Assembly (NCBI GenBank): GCA_963931165.1
Contig: OZ006985.1
Span: 868,001 to 932,000, forward strand
DNA length: 64,000 nucleotides
Origin: Ornithoclostridium sp944380285
GTDB lineage: Bacteria > Bacillota > Clostridia > Christensenellales > UBA3700
Direction: 5' to 3'
Below are positions 9,064-17,724 of the stretch, one piece after another. The notes beneath the pieces are model-generated. The model was not told the origin of the DNA. It searched no databases and saw only the letters and a program-made list of their open reading frames with translations. Position 1 is the first letter of the stretch. Each line of letters opens with the position of its first letter. The position numbers and the translations under genes are program-made.

Positions 9064-9885
9064 ATGAAAAGATTCATGAAAATCGTTATGGCAATGCTGG
9101 TCGTTGCGGTCGCAGTCGGGTGCTGTTTTGCGGCATGCGGCGACAAGGGCGGCGACGGCGACAAGGAGATCAGACTTTCCGGTTCTTCATCGATTTCTCC
9201 GCTGATGCAAAAGTTGGGCGCGGCGTATGAGGAGGCAAATCCGGGTGTCAAGGTCAGGGTCACGTCCAGCGATTCGGGCACGGGCATTGCGGATACGCTT
9301 GCAGGCAAGAATGACATCGGTATGGCTTCGCGCGCTCTCAAAGACGGCGAAACGGGGCTTGTCGCGACCAAGATTTGCGATGACGGAGTGGTGTTGATCG
9401 TCAACAACGAAGTTGAACTTTCCGACGTTACTTCGCAGCAGGTGTACGACCTTTACGCGAACGGGACAGCGATCGAGGCGATAGTCAACGCTGTTTCGAG
9501 AGAGGAGGGCTCGGGAACGAGAGACGCGTTTGACGACCTGATCAAGAATGCGGAAGGGGACAAGCTCAAAGAGCTGACCAAGTTTGCCGATTGCGTGTCC
9601 ATCCAAAGGAGCACAGGCGACGTGAAGGTGGAGATCGCCGCGAGCAAGAACGCGATCGGATATATCTCGCTCGGCTCGCTCGACGACACGGTCAAGGGCT
9701 TGACCTTCAACGGGGTCGCGGCTTCTGCGGAGAACATCAAGAACGGAACATACACGCTTGCGAGACCGTTCAACATCCTGACCAAGGAAGGCGTCGAGCA
9801 GTCCGCCGAGGTCAAGGCGTTCATCGAGTGGCTGGCAAGTGACGCCGCCAAGGCGATCATGACCGAGGAAGGGTACGTCGTTTGA
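9064..9885 (+). CDS. pstS: phosphate-binding lipoprotein PstS
   Basis: A 273-residue substrate-binding protein. The ATG at 9064 is chosen over 8998 because AAGGAG stands seven bases before it and the protein then opens with a signal peptide and lipobox (FAAC, Cys25). Phosphate-site segments typical of PstS are present: SGSSSISPLM, SSDSGTG, ASRALKDGE and REEGSGTRDAF. It captures inorganic phosphate outside the membrane and hands it to the permease encoded next. The stop overlaps the next start by one base. The Pho-type box 73 bases upstream suggests induction by phosphate limitation. Confidence 0.93.
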   Translation: MKRFMKIVMAMLVVAVAVGCCFAACGDKGGDGDKEIRLSGSSSISPLMQKLGAAYEEANPGVKVRVTSSDSGTGIADTLAGKNDIGMASRALKDGETGLVATKICDDGVVLIVNNEVELSDVTSQQVYDLYANGTAIEAIVNAVSREEGSGTRDAFDDLIKNAEGDKLKELTKFADCVSIQRSTGDVKVEIAASKNAIGYISLGSLDDTVKGLTFNGVAASAENIKNGTYTLARPFNILTKEGVEQSAEVKAFIEWLASDAAKAIMTEEGYVV

Positions 9886-11711
9886 TGAAAAAAGTTTCCG
9901 AATGCGGAAAGCGGCGCGGAGACGTTGCGGCAAAGGCGGTATTCGCCGCCTCTGCCGTATTCTCCGTATTTGCGGTCTTTGCGATAGTTTTTTACATCTT
10001 ATACGAGAGCATTCCGGCTCTGTCCGAGATCGGAGTGTTCAATTTCATTTTCGGTACGCTTTGGGCTCCTACCAAAGATTTTTTGGATGTGTCAGAGCGT
10101 TTCGGCGTATTGCCGATGATCGTCGGGACGCTTTGCGTGAGCGCGGGCGCAGTGCTCGTCGGCGGAGTGGCGGGCGTGTTTTCGGCGATTTGTCTCAAAG
10201 CGTTTTGTCCCAAAAAGCTGAGGGGCGTGATCGGCGGGATGATCAATTTTCTTGCAGGGATACCGTCGATAGTATATGGATTTTTCGGGTTGACGCTGCT
10301 GGTGCCGATGCTGTCGGACATTTCAAGCACCGGCTCGGGCAAGGGCATATTGGCGTCGTCGCTGATCCTCGGGATGATGATCTTGCCTACGGTGACGAGC
10401 ATGACAAAGGACGCTCTCGACGCCGTCCCCGACAGCTATCGAGAAGGCGCGCTTGCGCTGGGCGCGACGCCGCAGCAGGCGATGTTCAAAGTGGTCGTGC
10501 CGGCGGCGAAGTCGGGCATTATTACGAGTTTGGTCTTGGGAATGGGCAGAGCGGTCGGCGAGACGATGGCGGTGATGATGGTTGCCGGCAACGTCCCGGA
10601 GTTTCCCAAGGGGCTTTTCTCCAACATCCGCACATTGACGATCAATATGGTCGTAGAGATGGGTTATGCGACGGGGCTGCATCGACAGGCGTTGATCGCG
10701 ACGGGCAGCGTGCTTTTGGTGATCGTGCTCGCGCTCAATTTCGGCATAGGACTTGCGCGCAGACCCAAAAAGTATCGTGAAAAGAAGGGGAAGAACGTAC
10801 TTGTGTCAAAGAGCGAGCGCTCCGCGCCCGTGTTTGTCAAGAGCGGAAGCGGTTGCACCGTGCTCAAATACATAAGTATAGTGTGCGTGGCTGCGGTCGC
10901 GGCGTCGCTTGCGACATTGATAGTGTTCATCTTGGTCAAGGGATTGCCGCACATCGACGCAAACTTGCTGTTCGGCGAATCGGGCAACGCGGGGATGACG
11001 CTGCGTCCGGCGTTTGTGACGACGGGGCTGTTGATATTGATCGCGCTTGCGATCGCGTTGCCGATAGGGATATGCGCGGCGATCTTTCTTGCGGAATATT
11101 CAAAGCGCGACAGTCGGCTCGTTCGCGTGATCAGGTTGTTTACCGAGACGCTGTCGGGCATGCCAAGCATCATATTCGGATTTTTCGGGATGTTGATGTT
11201 CTGCGAACTCATGCAGATGAGGACGAGCATCTTGGCTGGCGGCATCACGCTTTCGTTGATGATCTTGCCGACGGTGATACGCTCGACCGAAGAGAGCTTG
11301 CTTGCGGTGGACAATTCGCTCCGCGAGGCGTCGCTGGCGCTCGGCGCGGGCAAATTGCGAACGACCGTGCGAGTCGTGCTGCCTTCGGCGCTGTCCGGCA
11401 TAGTCACGGCGATCATACTCAGCATAGGCAGGATAGTGGGCGAGTCGGCGGCGTTGATCTACACCGCGGGAGCGGTGCCGTACGAGCCGGAGAGCGTGAT
11501 GGATTCGGGCTCGAGTTTTGCGGTGATGATGTGGCTGTTCGCAAGCGAAGGACTTTATATCGACTATGCGTATGCGACTGCGGCGGTGTTGCTGATCATG
11601 GTGGCGTTGATCAATGTCGCGGTGTTTTTGGTCAAGCGCAGGTTGGCGGTCAAGGCGTTCGGCGCGTCGGGTCAAAGAGGGGGCAAAAAGGCGCAAAAGG
11701 AGTCAAAATGA
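9885..11711 (+). CDS. pstCA: fused phosphate ABC permease PstC-PstA
   Basis: One uninterrupted 608-residue chain holds both permease subunits that are normally separate genes. Residues 1 to about 295 are PstC-like and about 330-608 PstA-like. Each half has six hydrophobic segments and its own EAA coupling loop (EGALALGATPQQAMFKVVVP and EASLALGAGKLRTTVRVVLP). The linker of about 35 residues is basic (RRPKKYREKKGK), and should be cytoplasmic because PstC ends inside. The two halves plus two PstB copies would make the full importer. ATG 9885 is preferred to the TTG at 9882. The stop overlaps pstB (ATGA). No frameshift is needed, so the fusion appears genuine. Confidence 0.92.
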   Translation: MKKVSECGKRRGDVAAKAVFAASAVFSVFAVFAIVFYILYESIPALSEIGVFNFIFGTLWAPTKDFLDVSERFGVLPMIVGTLCVSAGAVLVGGVAGVFSAICLKAFCPKKLRGVIGGMINFLAGIPSIVYGFFGLTLLVPMLSDISSTGSGKGILASSLILGMMILPTVTSMTKDALDAVPDSYREGALALGATPQQAMFKVVVPAAKSGIITSLVLGMGRAVGETMAVMMVAGNVPEFPKGLFSNIRTLTINMVVEMGYATGLHRQALIATGSVLLVIVLALNFGIGLARRPKKYREKKGKNVLVSKSERSAPVFVKSGSGCTVLKYISIVCVAAVAASLATLIVFILVKGLPHIDANLLFGESGNAGMTLRPAFVTTGLLILIALAIALPIGICAAIFLAEYSKRDSRLVRVIRLFTETLSGMPSIIFGFFGMLMFCELMQMRTSILAGGITLSLMILPTVIRSTEESLLAVDNSLREASLALGAGKLRTTVRVVLPSALSGIVTAIILSIGRIVGESAALIYTAGAVPYEPESVMDSGSSFAVMMWLFASEGLYIDYAYATAAVLLIMVALINVAVFLVKRRLAVKAFGASGQRGGKKAQKESK

Positions 11712-12499
11712 AGCAAATAACTCAAAACATATTCGATTTTTCGGGCGATGTCGCGATCAAGGTCAAGTCGCTTGACTTGCACTACGGTGCGTTCCATGCA
11801 CTCAAAAATATAAATTGCGAGATGAGGCGCGGAGCTATCACCGCATTGATAGGGCCGTCCGGCTGCGGCAAGTCGACTCTGCTCAAAACGCTCAATCGCA
11901 TGAATGACTTGGTCGAGGGGTGCAGGATAGACGGGAAGGTAGAGATAGGCGGCGTCGACATCTATGACAAGCGCACGGACGTATCGCTCTTGCGCAAGAG
12001 CGTAGGGATGGTATTCCAACGCCCCAATCCCTTTCCGATGAGCATATACGACAACATCGCGTACGGACCGCGCACGTTCGGGGTGCGCAAAAAGGCGGAG
12101 CTCGGCGACATCGTAGAGTCGTCGCTCAAAGCGGCAAACCTTTGGGACGAGCTCAAGGATCAATTGCATAAGTCGGCGCTCGCGCTGTCGGGCGGACAGC
12201 AGCAGCGGCTTTGCATTGCGCGCGCCTTGGCGATCAAACCGGAGATATTGTTGATGGATGAGCCGACGAGTGCGCTCGATCCCATCTCGACGGGCAAGAT
12301 CGAAGAGCTTTGCGAAAAGCTCAAAGAGGAGCTGACCGTGGTCATCGTCACCCACAATATGCAGCAGGCGGCGCGTATATCGGACGATACCGCATTCTTT
12401 TTGCTCGGAGAATTGATCGAGTTCGGGCCCACAGACAAGATCTTTGCTTCGCCCGAAAAGGAGCAGACGCTCAACTACATCTCGGGCAGATTCGGTTGA
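11708..12499 (+). CDS. pstB: phosphate ABC transporter ATPase PstB
   Basis: A 263-residue ATPase with all expected motifs: Walker A GPSGCGKST, Q-loop MVFQRPNPFPMSI (the PNPFPMS sequence is characteristic of PstB), signature LSGGQQQRLCIARAL, Walker B LLMDEPTSALDP and the switch region VIVTHNMQQA. It powers phosphate import with the fused permease encoded just upstream, with which it overlaps by four bases. AAGGAG lies upstream of the ATG. A short gap of 63 bases separates it from phoU. Confidence 0.96.
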   Translation: MKQITQNIFDFSGDVAIKVKSLDLHYGAFHALKNINCEMRRGAITALIGPSGCGKSTLLKTLNRMNDLVEGCRIDGKVEIGGVDIYDKRTDVSLLRKSVGMVFQRPNPFPMSIYDNIAYGPRTFGVRKKAELGDIVESSLKAANLWDELKDQLHKSALALSGGQQQRLCIARALAIKPEILLMDEPTSALDPISTGKIEELCEKLKEELTVVIVTHNMQQAARISDDTAFFLLGELIEFGPTDKIFASPEKEQTLNYISGRFG

Positions 12500-12562
12500 G
12501 CCCCAAGCAGAGGCATATCGTTGCCTAAACGGCAAAATATATGATATAATTTCGGAGGAAAT

Positions 12563-13210
12563 ATGTTGAAGAGATACGGAGAGGAGTTGCAGTCCGTTTT
12601 CGACGAGCTGATACGCATGGCGTCGTATGCCGTCGGGGCGGTGCGCAAGGCTCAGGACGCGCTCGAGAGAGGAGACGCCGCGGCGGCAAAGAATATCGTC
12701 GAGGGAGACGAAAACGTCAATCGCTTCGAGAAAGAGATCGAACAGCGCGCGCTCAGGATCATCATCAAGTATCAGCCCGTCGCCAACGATCTGCGCGACG
12801 TGACGGGCGCGCTCAAGATGATCACGGACATAGAGCGCATAGGCGATCAGGCGGCGGACATCGCATCCGTCTTTCTCAAGATCGGCGAGGCGGTCAAGGA
12901 TGACGATCTGTCCGCAATGTTCGCGCATGTCGCCGCTATGGCGACGGCGGCGGTCAACGCGTTCGTCAACGGCGACCGCAAACTCGCCGAAAAGACGATC
13001 GCGCTCGACGATCGCTCGGACGAGATGTTCGCGTCGATCAAGGACAAGATGTGCGAAAGGTTGAAGAGCCGCCCGGAAGAGGCGGAAAAAATAATATATA
13101 TCATGATGATCGCAAAATACCTCGAGCGGATAGGCGACCACGCGGTCAACATCTGCGAGTGGGCGGTCTTCGTAAAGACGGGAGTTTACAAAGGCTCCGA
13201 GATCATGTGA
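12563..13210 (+). CDS. phoU: phosphate signalling regulator PhoU
   Basis: A 215-residue helical protein of normal PhoU length with two repeats of a three-helix PhoU domain. Characteristic acidic metal-binding stretches are visible, such as DVTGALKMITDIERIGDQAADI in the first half and IMMIAKYLERIGDHAVNI in the second. PhoU links the Pst transporter to the PhoR kinase and represses the Pho response when phosphate is plentiful. GGAGGAA sits three bases before the ATG. A possible weak promoter (TTGCCT 12521, TATAAT 12545, 18-base spacer) lies just before it but would leave only a six-base leader. It is seven bases from the response-regulator gene. Confidence 0.93.
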   Translation: MLKRYGEELQSVFDELIRMASYAVGAVRKAQDALERGDAAAAKNIVEGDENVNRFEKEIEQRALRIIIKYQPVANDLRDVTGALKMITDIERIGDQAADIASVFLKIGEAVKDDDLSAMFAHVAAMATAAVNAFVNGDRKLAEKTIALDDRSDEMFASIKDKMCERLKSRPEEAEKIIYIMMIAKYLERIGDHAVNICEWAVFVKTGVYKGSEIM

Positions 13211-13217
13211 GGCATCT

Positions 13218-13886
13218 ATGAGTTTGATCTGGTCTGTCGAGGACGACAAGGACTTGCAGGATCTGCTGAGGTTTTCGCTCGGCGGATTCGGCTATGACAT
13301 CGAGCTGTTCGACTGCGCGGAAGATCTGTTCGCAAAGCTCGAAAAAGGGAGCGCGCCCGATCTCATTTTGATGGACGTTATGCTGCCCGGTATGGACGGC
13401 ATGGCGGCATTGAAACAGCTCAAAAACAACACGGGCACCAAAAAAATACCTGTGATCATGTTGACGGCAAAGGCGACGGAAGCGAACATCGTCGGCGGAC
13501 TGAATTATGGAGCGGACGACTATATGACCAAGCCGTTTTCGGTGATGGAATTGTCCGCGCGCATCAATGCCAACCTGCGTAAAAACGCAAAGGAAGAGGT
13601 GCTCGAGGCGGACGGGATACGGATGGATACCGCGTCGCACGAGTGCACTATGGACGGCAAAAAGCTGCCGTTGACCATCAAGGAGTTTGCGTTGCTTGCA
13701 GAGCTGTTGCGTGCCGCGGGCAAGGTCAAGACGCGCGAGCAACTGCTCGGCGAGATCTGGGGTTACGGCTATGAGGGCGAGACGCGCACGCTCGACATGC
13801 ATGTGCGCACGTTGCGCGGCAAATTGGGCGATCACGCCAAAAAGCTCGTGACCGTTCGAGGCATAGGCTTCAAGTACGAGGTTTGA
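13218..13886 (+). CDS. phoB: PhoB/PhoP-type response regulator
   Basis: A 222-residue OmpR-family regulator. The receiver domain (about 1-120) has the acidic pair EDD near residue 9, the phosphorylated Asp in LILMDVMLPGMDG, and the conserved T and K switch residues (MLTAK, KPF). The C-terminal winged helix (about 130-222) contains LTIKEFALLAELL and RTLDMHVRTLRGKL, the recognition helix region. Placed seven bases after phoU and one base before a sensor kinase, it should control the pst operon through the TTTACA repeats at 8964. PhoB and PhoP are names for the same role in different phyla; the symbol is by function. Confidence 0.88.
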   Translation: MSLIWSVEDDKDLQDLLRFSLGGFGYDIELFDCAEDLFAKLEKGSAPDLILMDVMLPGMDGMAALKQLKNNTGTKKIPVIMLTAKATEANIVGGLNYGADDYMTKPFSVMELSARINANLRKNAKEEVLEADGIRMDTASHECTMDGKKLPLTIKEFALLAELLRAAGKVKTREQLLGEIWGYGYEGETRTLDMHVRTLRGKLGDHAKKLVTVRGIGFKYEV

Positions 13887-13887
13887 C

Positions 13888-15249
13888 GTGCGCAAGCATT
13901 CGCTGAGGCTCTTCATTATTTCTGCGGCGGCGCTTGCGGTGTTCGCCGTGGCGGCGATCGCGGTCTCGGTCGCGTTGACGGGCAAGGCAGTCGACGACGG
14001 GCTGGTTTCTGTCGCGGACTTTGTCGAAAACGCCTGTCTCGGCGGAGCCGACATAGACGACATTGTCGAATATGCGGACGAGGGCGCGCCGGACATGCGC
14101 ATCACTTTCATCGCCAAAGACGGCGCGGTGATCGCGGACAGCAGCCCGTGGAACAGCGACGAAAATCATCTCGACAGACCCGAGGTGGAGGACGCGCTGT
14201 CAAAGGGCGAGGGCTTTGCCGAGAGGCGTTCGGATACCGACGGCGGCAACATGAATTACTACGCGCGGTTGATAGAGTTGCCCGGGTACGGCGAAGTCGT
14301 GCTCAGGGTCGCGACGCCCGGTTCGGCGACGAAGGACGTGCTGACGGCTATGATCCCGGCGTGCGTCGTATTGATCGTCGCGATCGCGCTGTCGATGTAT
14401 CTCGTCGACAGATATTACAACAAATCGGTGATGGTCGACATCGACGAACTCAAACGTCAGCTGCACACGATCAACACAGGAGAATTCAAAAAACTTTCGC
14501 TCGACAAGAGCAATTCGGACATCTTGCCGTACGTCAACGAACTCAACGAGGTCGCCGAGACGGTCAACTCGCTCAACAAGGTGCGCAGCGAGTTTTTCGC
14601 CAACGCCAGCCACGAGCTCAACACGCCGCTGACCTATATCGGCGGCTATGCCGAATTGATGGAAAAGGGGATGCTGACCGACGGCGCGAAGATCCGCGAA
14701 TGCGGCGAAAAGATAGGGCGGCAGACGGAGCGCATGAAGGGGCTGATCGCAGATATGCTCAAATTGTCGCGGCTTGAAAATCTGTCGTCCGACCTCGAAA
14801 AGGAGAAGGTCGACGTCGCCGCGCTGCTCGGAGCGGTCGCCGACACCTTCCGTCTTGACGCGGCGTCCAAAGGCGTCGAGATCAACGTCTATTCGAGCGT
14901 CGGCGAGGTCACGTCAAACGAGCGTCTGCTCAAAGAGATCGCGATCAATCTCGTCCAAAACGCCGTCAAATACAACCGCGAGGGCGGCAGGGTGGACATC
15001 TTTGCCCGCATCGTCGGAAAGACGCTCGAGATCAAGGTCGCCGACACCGGCATAGGCATAGCACCCGAACACCACGACCTCGTCTTCAAGCGCTTTTACC
15101 GCGTCGACAAGGCGCGCTCACGCAGCAGCGGCGGCACAGGACTGGGGCTTGCGATCGTCAAACATGCGGCGCAGCGGCTGTCGGGCACGGTTAGGCTTGA
15201 GAGCAAAGAGGGGCAAGGCTCGACCTTTATTGTAGAGATCCCGATCTGA
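13888..15249 (+). CDS. phoR: PhoR-type sensor histidine kinase
   Basis: A 453-residue membrane kinase with a GTG start one base after the regulator stop. One membrane segment is at about residues 8-30 and another at about 152-172; between them is an extracellular sensing domain of about 120 residues. A linker leads to the H-box FFANASHELNTPLT (phosphorylated His), the N-box (NLVQNAVKYN), G1 (ADTGIGIAPEH) and G2 (GGTGLGLAIVKHAA). It would phosphorylate the adjacent regulator when phosphate is scarce, under control of PhoU and Pst. PhoR is assigned by its place at the end of the pst-pho cluster. Confidence 0.86.
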   Translation: MRKHSLRLFIISAAALAVFAVAAIAVSVALTGKAVDDGLVSVADFVENACLGGADIDDIVEYADEGAPDMRITFIAKDGAVIADSSPWNSDENHLDRPEVEDALSKGEGFAERRSDTDGGNMNYYARLIELPGYGEVVLRVATPGSATKDVLTAMIPACVVLIVAIALSMYLVDRYYNKSVMVDIDELKRQLHTINTGEFKKLSLDKSNSDILPYVNELNEVAETVNSLNKVRSEFFANASHELNTPLTYIGGYAELMEKGMLTDGAKIRECGEKIGRQTERMKGLIADMLKLSRLENLSSDLEKEKVDVAALLGAVADTFRLDAASKGVEINVYSSVGEVTSNERLLKEIAINLVQNAVKYNREGGRVDIFARIVGKTLEIKVADTGIGIAPEHHDLVFKRFYRVDKARSRSSGGTGLGLAIVKHAAQRLSGTVRLESKEGQGSTFIVEIPI

Positions 15250-15313
15250 CGCGATCGAAAATTTCGTGCCCGTGTGCGCAAATGCAACAAAATACACAAC
15301 GCAAACGCAAAGA

Positions 15314-15350
15314 GCGCGTCGGCGGCAGTCGGCGCGCATCGCTATTTTTT
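15314..15350 (+). terminator. probable terminator of the pst-pho cluster
   Basis: A 10-base stem with two G-U pairs (15314-15323 with 15328-15337), loop GGCA, and a T-run at 15345-15350 seven bases after the stem. Confidence 0.55.
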
Positions 15351-15372
15351 GCATAAATGATGCCGCCAAATC

Positions 15373-15401
15373 TTGTCATATGCATGCGCGCGTGATATAA
15401 T
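15373..15401 (+). promoter_or_regulatory. promoter of the CDF transporter gene
   Basis: TTGTCA (15373-15378), 17-base spacer, TATAAT (15396-15401). The predicted start leaves a leader of about 21 bases containing GGTGAAG. Confidence 0.7.
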
Positions 15402-15428
15402 TTTGGCATACTATCATATCGGTGAAGT

Positions 15429-16592
15429 ATGGGAAGACTTTTGATCAAATTGTTTGTCAAAGACGCCGACGACGTCGATTCGCCCCGGGTCCGCGCCGCA
15501 TACGGCACGCTTGCGGGGGCGGTCGGGATCGTGCTCAACATTTTGCTTGCCGTCGGCAAGATCGTCGTCGGCACGCTGTTCGGCGCGCTGTCCGTCACTG
15601 CGGACGGCTTCAACAACCTGACTGACTGCGGCAGTAATGTCGTGTCGGTGATCGGGTTCAAGGTCGCCGAAAAGCCTGCGGACAAAGAGCATCCGTACGG
15701 GCACCAAAGAATGGAATATATCGCGGCGATGATCGTCGCGTTCATCGTGCTTGTCGTTGCGGTCGAGCTGGCGATCGAGTCTGTCGGCAAGCTGATCACG
15801 CCCGAGGAGAGCGAATTTTCTATCGCGACGATCGTCGTTCTTGCCGCGTCTGTGCTGGTCAAGTTGTGGATGTTCTTCTTCAATCGATTGCTTGCCAAAA
15901 AGATCTCGTCGCCCACGCTCAAAGCTACCGCGACGGACAGCATAAGCGACTCGGCGGCGACGCTCGCGGTCATAGTCGCTTTGATCATATCGCACTTTAC
16001 GTCCGTCGACCTTGACGGGGTGATGGGGCTTGTCGTCGCGATCTTGATCGCCGTCGCGGGCATAGGTATATTTCGCTCCACGCTCAGCCGCTTGCTCGGC
16101 GAGGCGCCCGACAAGGAGGTCGTCGAGGGCATCAAGGACAGGGTAATGAGCTATCAAGGCGTGGTAGGTCTGCACGATCTCAACGTCCACAGTTACGGCA
16201 AAAAACTTTACGCGAGCGTCCATGTCGAGGTGGACAGCCGCCTGTCCATCACCGAAGGGCACGAGCTTGCCGACGAGATCGAGCGCGACTTTGCCGCAAA
16301 CACCGAGATCGTCATGCTCGTCCACATCGATCCGGTTGCGGTCGACGATCCGATCGTCGACAGATATCGCGAGATGACGCTGGGCGTAGTCCGCGCGATA
16401 GATCCCGAGTTCAACATTCATGATTTTCGCGTCGTCAACGGCGCCGCCCGGGTCAACCTCATCTTTGACGTAGCCATTCCGTTCGGAGGAAAGCTGACCG
16501 AAGACGATGTCGAAAAGCGCATCAAAGACGCCTTCGCCGCGATAGACCCAAAACTCAATCCCATGCCCACGGTGGAGAGGCAGCTCAACTGA
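15429..16592 (+). CDS. cation diffusion facilitator (divalent metal exporter), possibly Mn2+
   Basis: A 387-residue CDF-family antiporter. TM2 carries TADGFNNLTDCGSN and TM5 carries ATATDSISDSAAT; the N/D plus D/D pattern is the one seen in manganese-type CDF proteins, whereas zinc types have His in TM2 or TM5. The GHQRMEYI motif between TM2 and TM3 is also family-typical. The cytoplasmic metal-binding domain (about residues 205-290) is followed by roughly 90 extra residues that look like a second alpha-beta module (INDFRVV-like and NLIFDVAIPF), so it is longer than the usual 290-310. It would export metal in exchange for protons. Confidence 0.8.
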   Translation: MGRLLIKLFVKDADDVDSPRVRAAYGTLAGAVGIVLNILLAVGKIVVGTLFGALSVTADGFNNLTDCGSNVVSVIGFKVAEKPADKEHPYGHQRMEYIAAMIVAFIVLVVAVELAIESVGKLITPEESEFSIATIVVLAASVLVKLWMFFFNRLLAKKISSPTLKATATDSISDSAATLAVIVALIISHFTSVDLDGVMGLVVAILIAVAGIGIFRSTLSRLLGEAPDKEVVEGIKDRVMSYQGVVGLHDLNVHSYGKKLYASVHVEVDSRLSITEGHELADEIERDFAANTEIVMLVHIDPVAVDDPIVDRYREMTLGVVRAIDPEFNIHDFRVVNGAARVNLIFDVAIPFGGKLTEDDVEKRIKDAFAAIDPKLNPMPTVERQLN

Positions 16593-16748
16593 ATGCTAAG
16601 AGATGCCGAGTTCACGCGGCTGAAAAGCGCCGGCAAGCATCTGTTCGGCAAGATCTTCGCCGTCGAAAAAGCGGCGCCGTCCTCAAAATCAAGATCAAGA
16701 TATATCTGTGCGATTGAATCGCGCTTGCGGAAGTCGCGCGATCTGTGA
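16593..16748 (+). CDS. possible 51-residue basic peptide, doubtful
   Basis: An ATG directly follows the CDF stop (TGA at 16590-16592) and opens a frame of 51 codons with basic composition (ending in SRLRKSRDL). There is no Shine-Dalgarno of its own, but termination-reinitiation would be possible. It ends inside the predicted promoter of the next gene. No relative was recognised and it may be chance. Confidence 0.2.
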   Translation: MLRDAEFTRLKSAGKHLFGKIFAVEKAAPSSKSRSRYICAIESRLRKSRDL

Positions 16749-16754
16749 TATCAT
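16726..16754 (+). promoter_or_regulatory. leaderless-type promoter of the QueG-like gene
   Basis: TTGCGG (16726-16731), 17-base spacer, TATCAT (16749-16754), then exactly six bases to the ATG at 16761. No Shine-Dalgarno is present, so transcription is predicted to begin at the A of the start codon. Confidence 0.6.
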
Positions 16755-16760
16755 ATCGAT

Positions 16761-17507
16761 ATGAAGATGTACGGCAAAGAGAGAGAGGAATTGATCTACG
16801 GCTTGAAGGCGGCGGACGAAGTCGACGTGCGGATATGCGAAATGCTGTTCGACGACGGCGCGGCGTTCGTCGGCTTTTCGGACGTTTCGGGCGTTGCCGA
16901 AAACCACGGCTATCGCAGTTGCGTCACAGTCGGTTTCAAATTGTTCGACGGCATTCTCAAAGGTATTCAAGGCGCGCCGACGTACGAATATTTTCACCAC
17001 TACCGCACGGTCAACGCCGCGCTCGACCGTATGACGCTGCGCGTTGCGGCTTTCCTCAATTCACAAGGTTTTGACGCGATCGCCATTCCGGCAAGTCAAT
17101 CGTCCGACACCGATCCGTTCAAAGGGGCGTTTCCTCACAAGACGGGCGCGCGCCTGAGCGGAGCCGGGTACATCGGCAAGAACGCGCTGTTCCTCAGCCG
17201 AGAGTTCGGCGCCAAGGTCAGACTGGGAAGCGTCCTGACCGACAAGGAGTTCGATCTGTCGCGGACGCTTTGCGGCGGCGGTTGCGGAGATTGCGAGGTT
17301 TGCAAAATGGCGTGCCCGGCGGGCGCGATATACGGCAAGAACTATGCCGAGGAGGACGACGTCTCCGAGCTTGTCGACGTCGCCAAATGCAGCGCGCATA
17401 TGAAGGCGGCATATAAGAATATAGGCAGGGGCGCCGTATGCGGGATATGTATTGCCGAGTGCCCCAAAAGTTGTCTCAAAAAATTGAGTAGCCAAGGCGA
17501 AAAGTGA
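16761..17507 (+). CDS. QueG-like double 4Fe-4S cluster protein
   Basis: A 248-residue protein. The C-terminal part holds a ferredoxin-type cluster motif, C-G-D-C-E-V-C-K-M-A-C-P, and a second set ending in CGICIAECPKSC, together able to bind two 4Fe-4S clusters. The middle contains YIGKNALFLSREFG and RLGSVLTDKEF, which match the region before the clusters in epoxyqueuosine reductase QueG. It is shorter than QueG (about 310-380), lacking the HEAT-like tail. A reductase role with a corrinoid cofactor is possible; queuosine biosynthesis is not supported by neighbours. The ATG at 16761 is favoured by the promoter spacing rather than 16767. Confidence 0.7.
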   Translation: MKMYGKEREELIYGLKAADEVDVRICEMLFDDGAAFVGFSDVSGVAENHGYRSCVTVGFKLFDGILKGIQGAPTYEYFHHYRTVNAALDRMTLRVAAFLNSQGFDAIAIPASQSSDTDPFKGAFPHKTGARLSGAGYIGKNALFLSREFGAKVRLGSVLTDKEFDLSRTLCGGGCGDCEVCKMACPAGAIYGKNYAEEDDVSELVDVAKCSAHMKAAYKNIGRGAVCGICIAECPKSCLKKLSSQGEK

Positions 17508-17668
17508 GGATTTGAGCATATTTTGAACATAGATAATAATCGATAATACATCATACAAATTGATAATAATTGATTTTTACGTTTTTAGTAATAGTTTTTG
17601 AGTTCGGCGAGAGCCGCTAGAAGTATTTTTTGACAAATTGTGACAAAAAGGTGCGCCGTTTACTTGTT
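17508..17668. other. AT-rich intergenic stretch
   Basis: About 160 bases distinctly richer in A+T than their surroundings, with repeated GATAATAAT-like words (near 17531 and 17562). A weak stem (CGGC GAGA GCCG near 17606) followed by TATTTTTT near 17622 may end the upstream transcript. No gene seen. Confidence 0.4.
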
Positions 17669-17697
17669 TTTACCGCAAAATAATGTTATCATATAAT
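17669..17697 (+). promoter_or_regulatory. promoter of the DUF7662-like gene
   Basis: TTTACC (17669-17674), 17 bases, TATAAT (17692-17697). The leader of about 21 bases contains GGAGG before ATG 17725. Confidence 0.6.
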
Positions 17698-17724
17698 CGA
17701 CGGCAAAAGCCGCGGAGGTCAACC

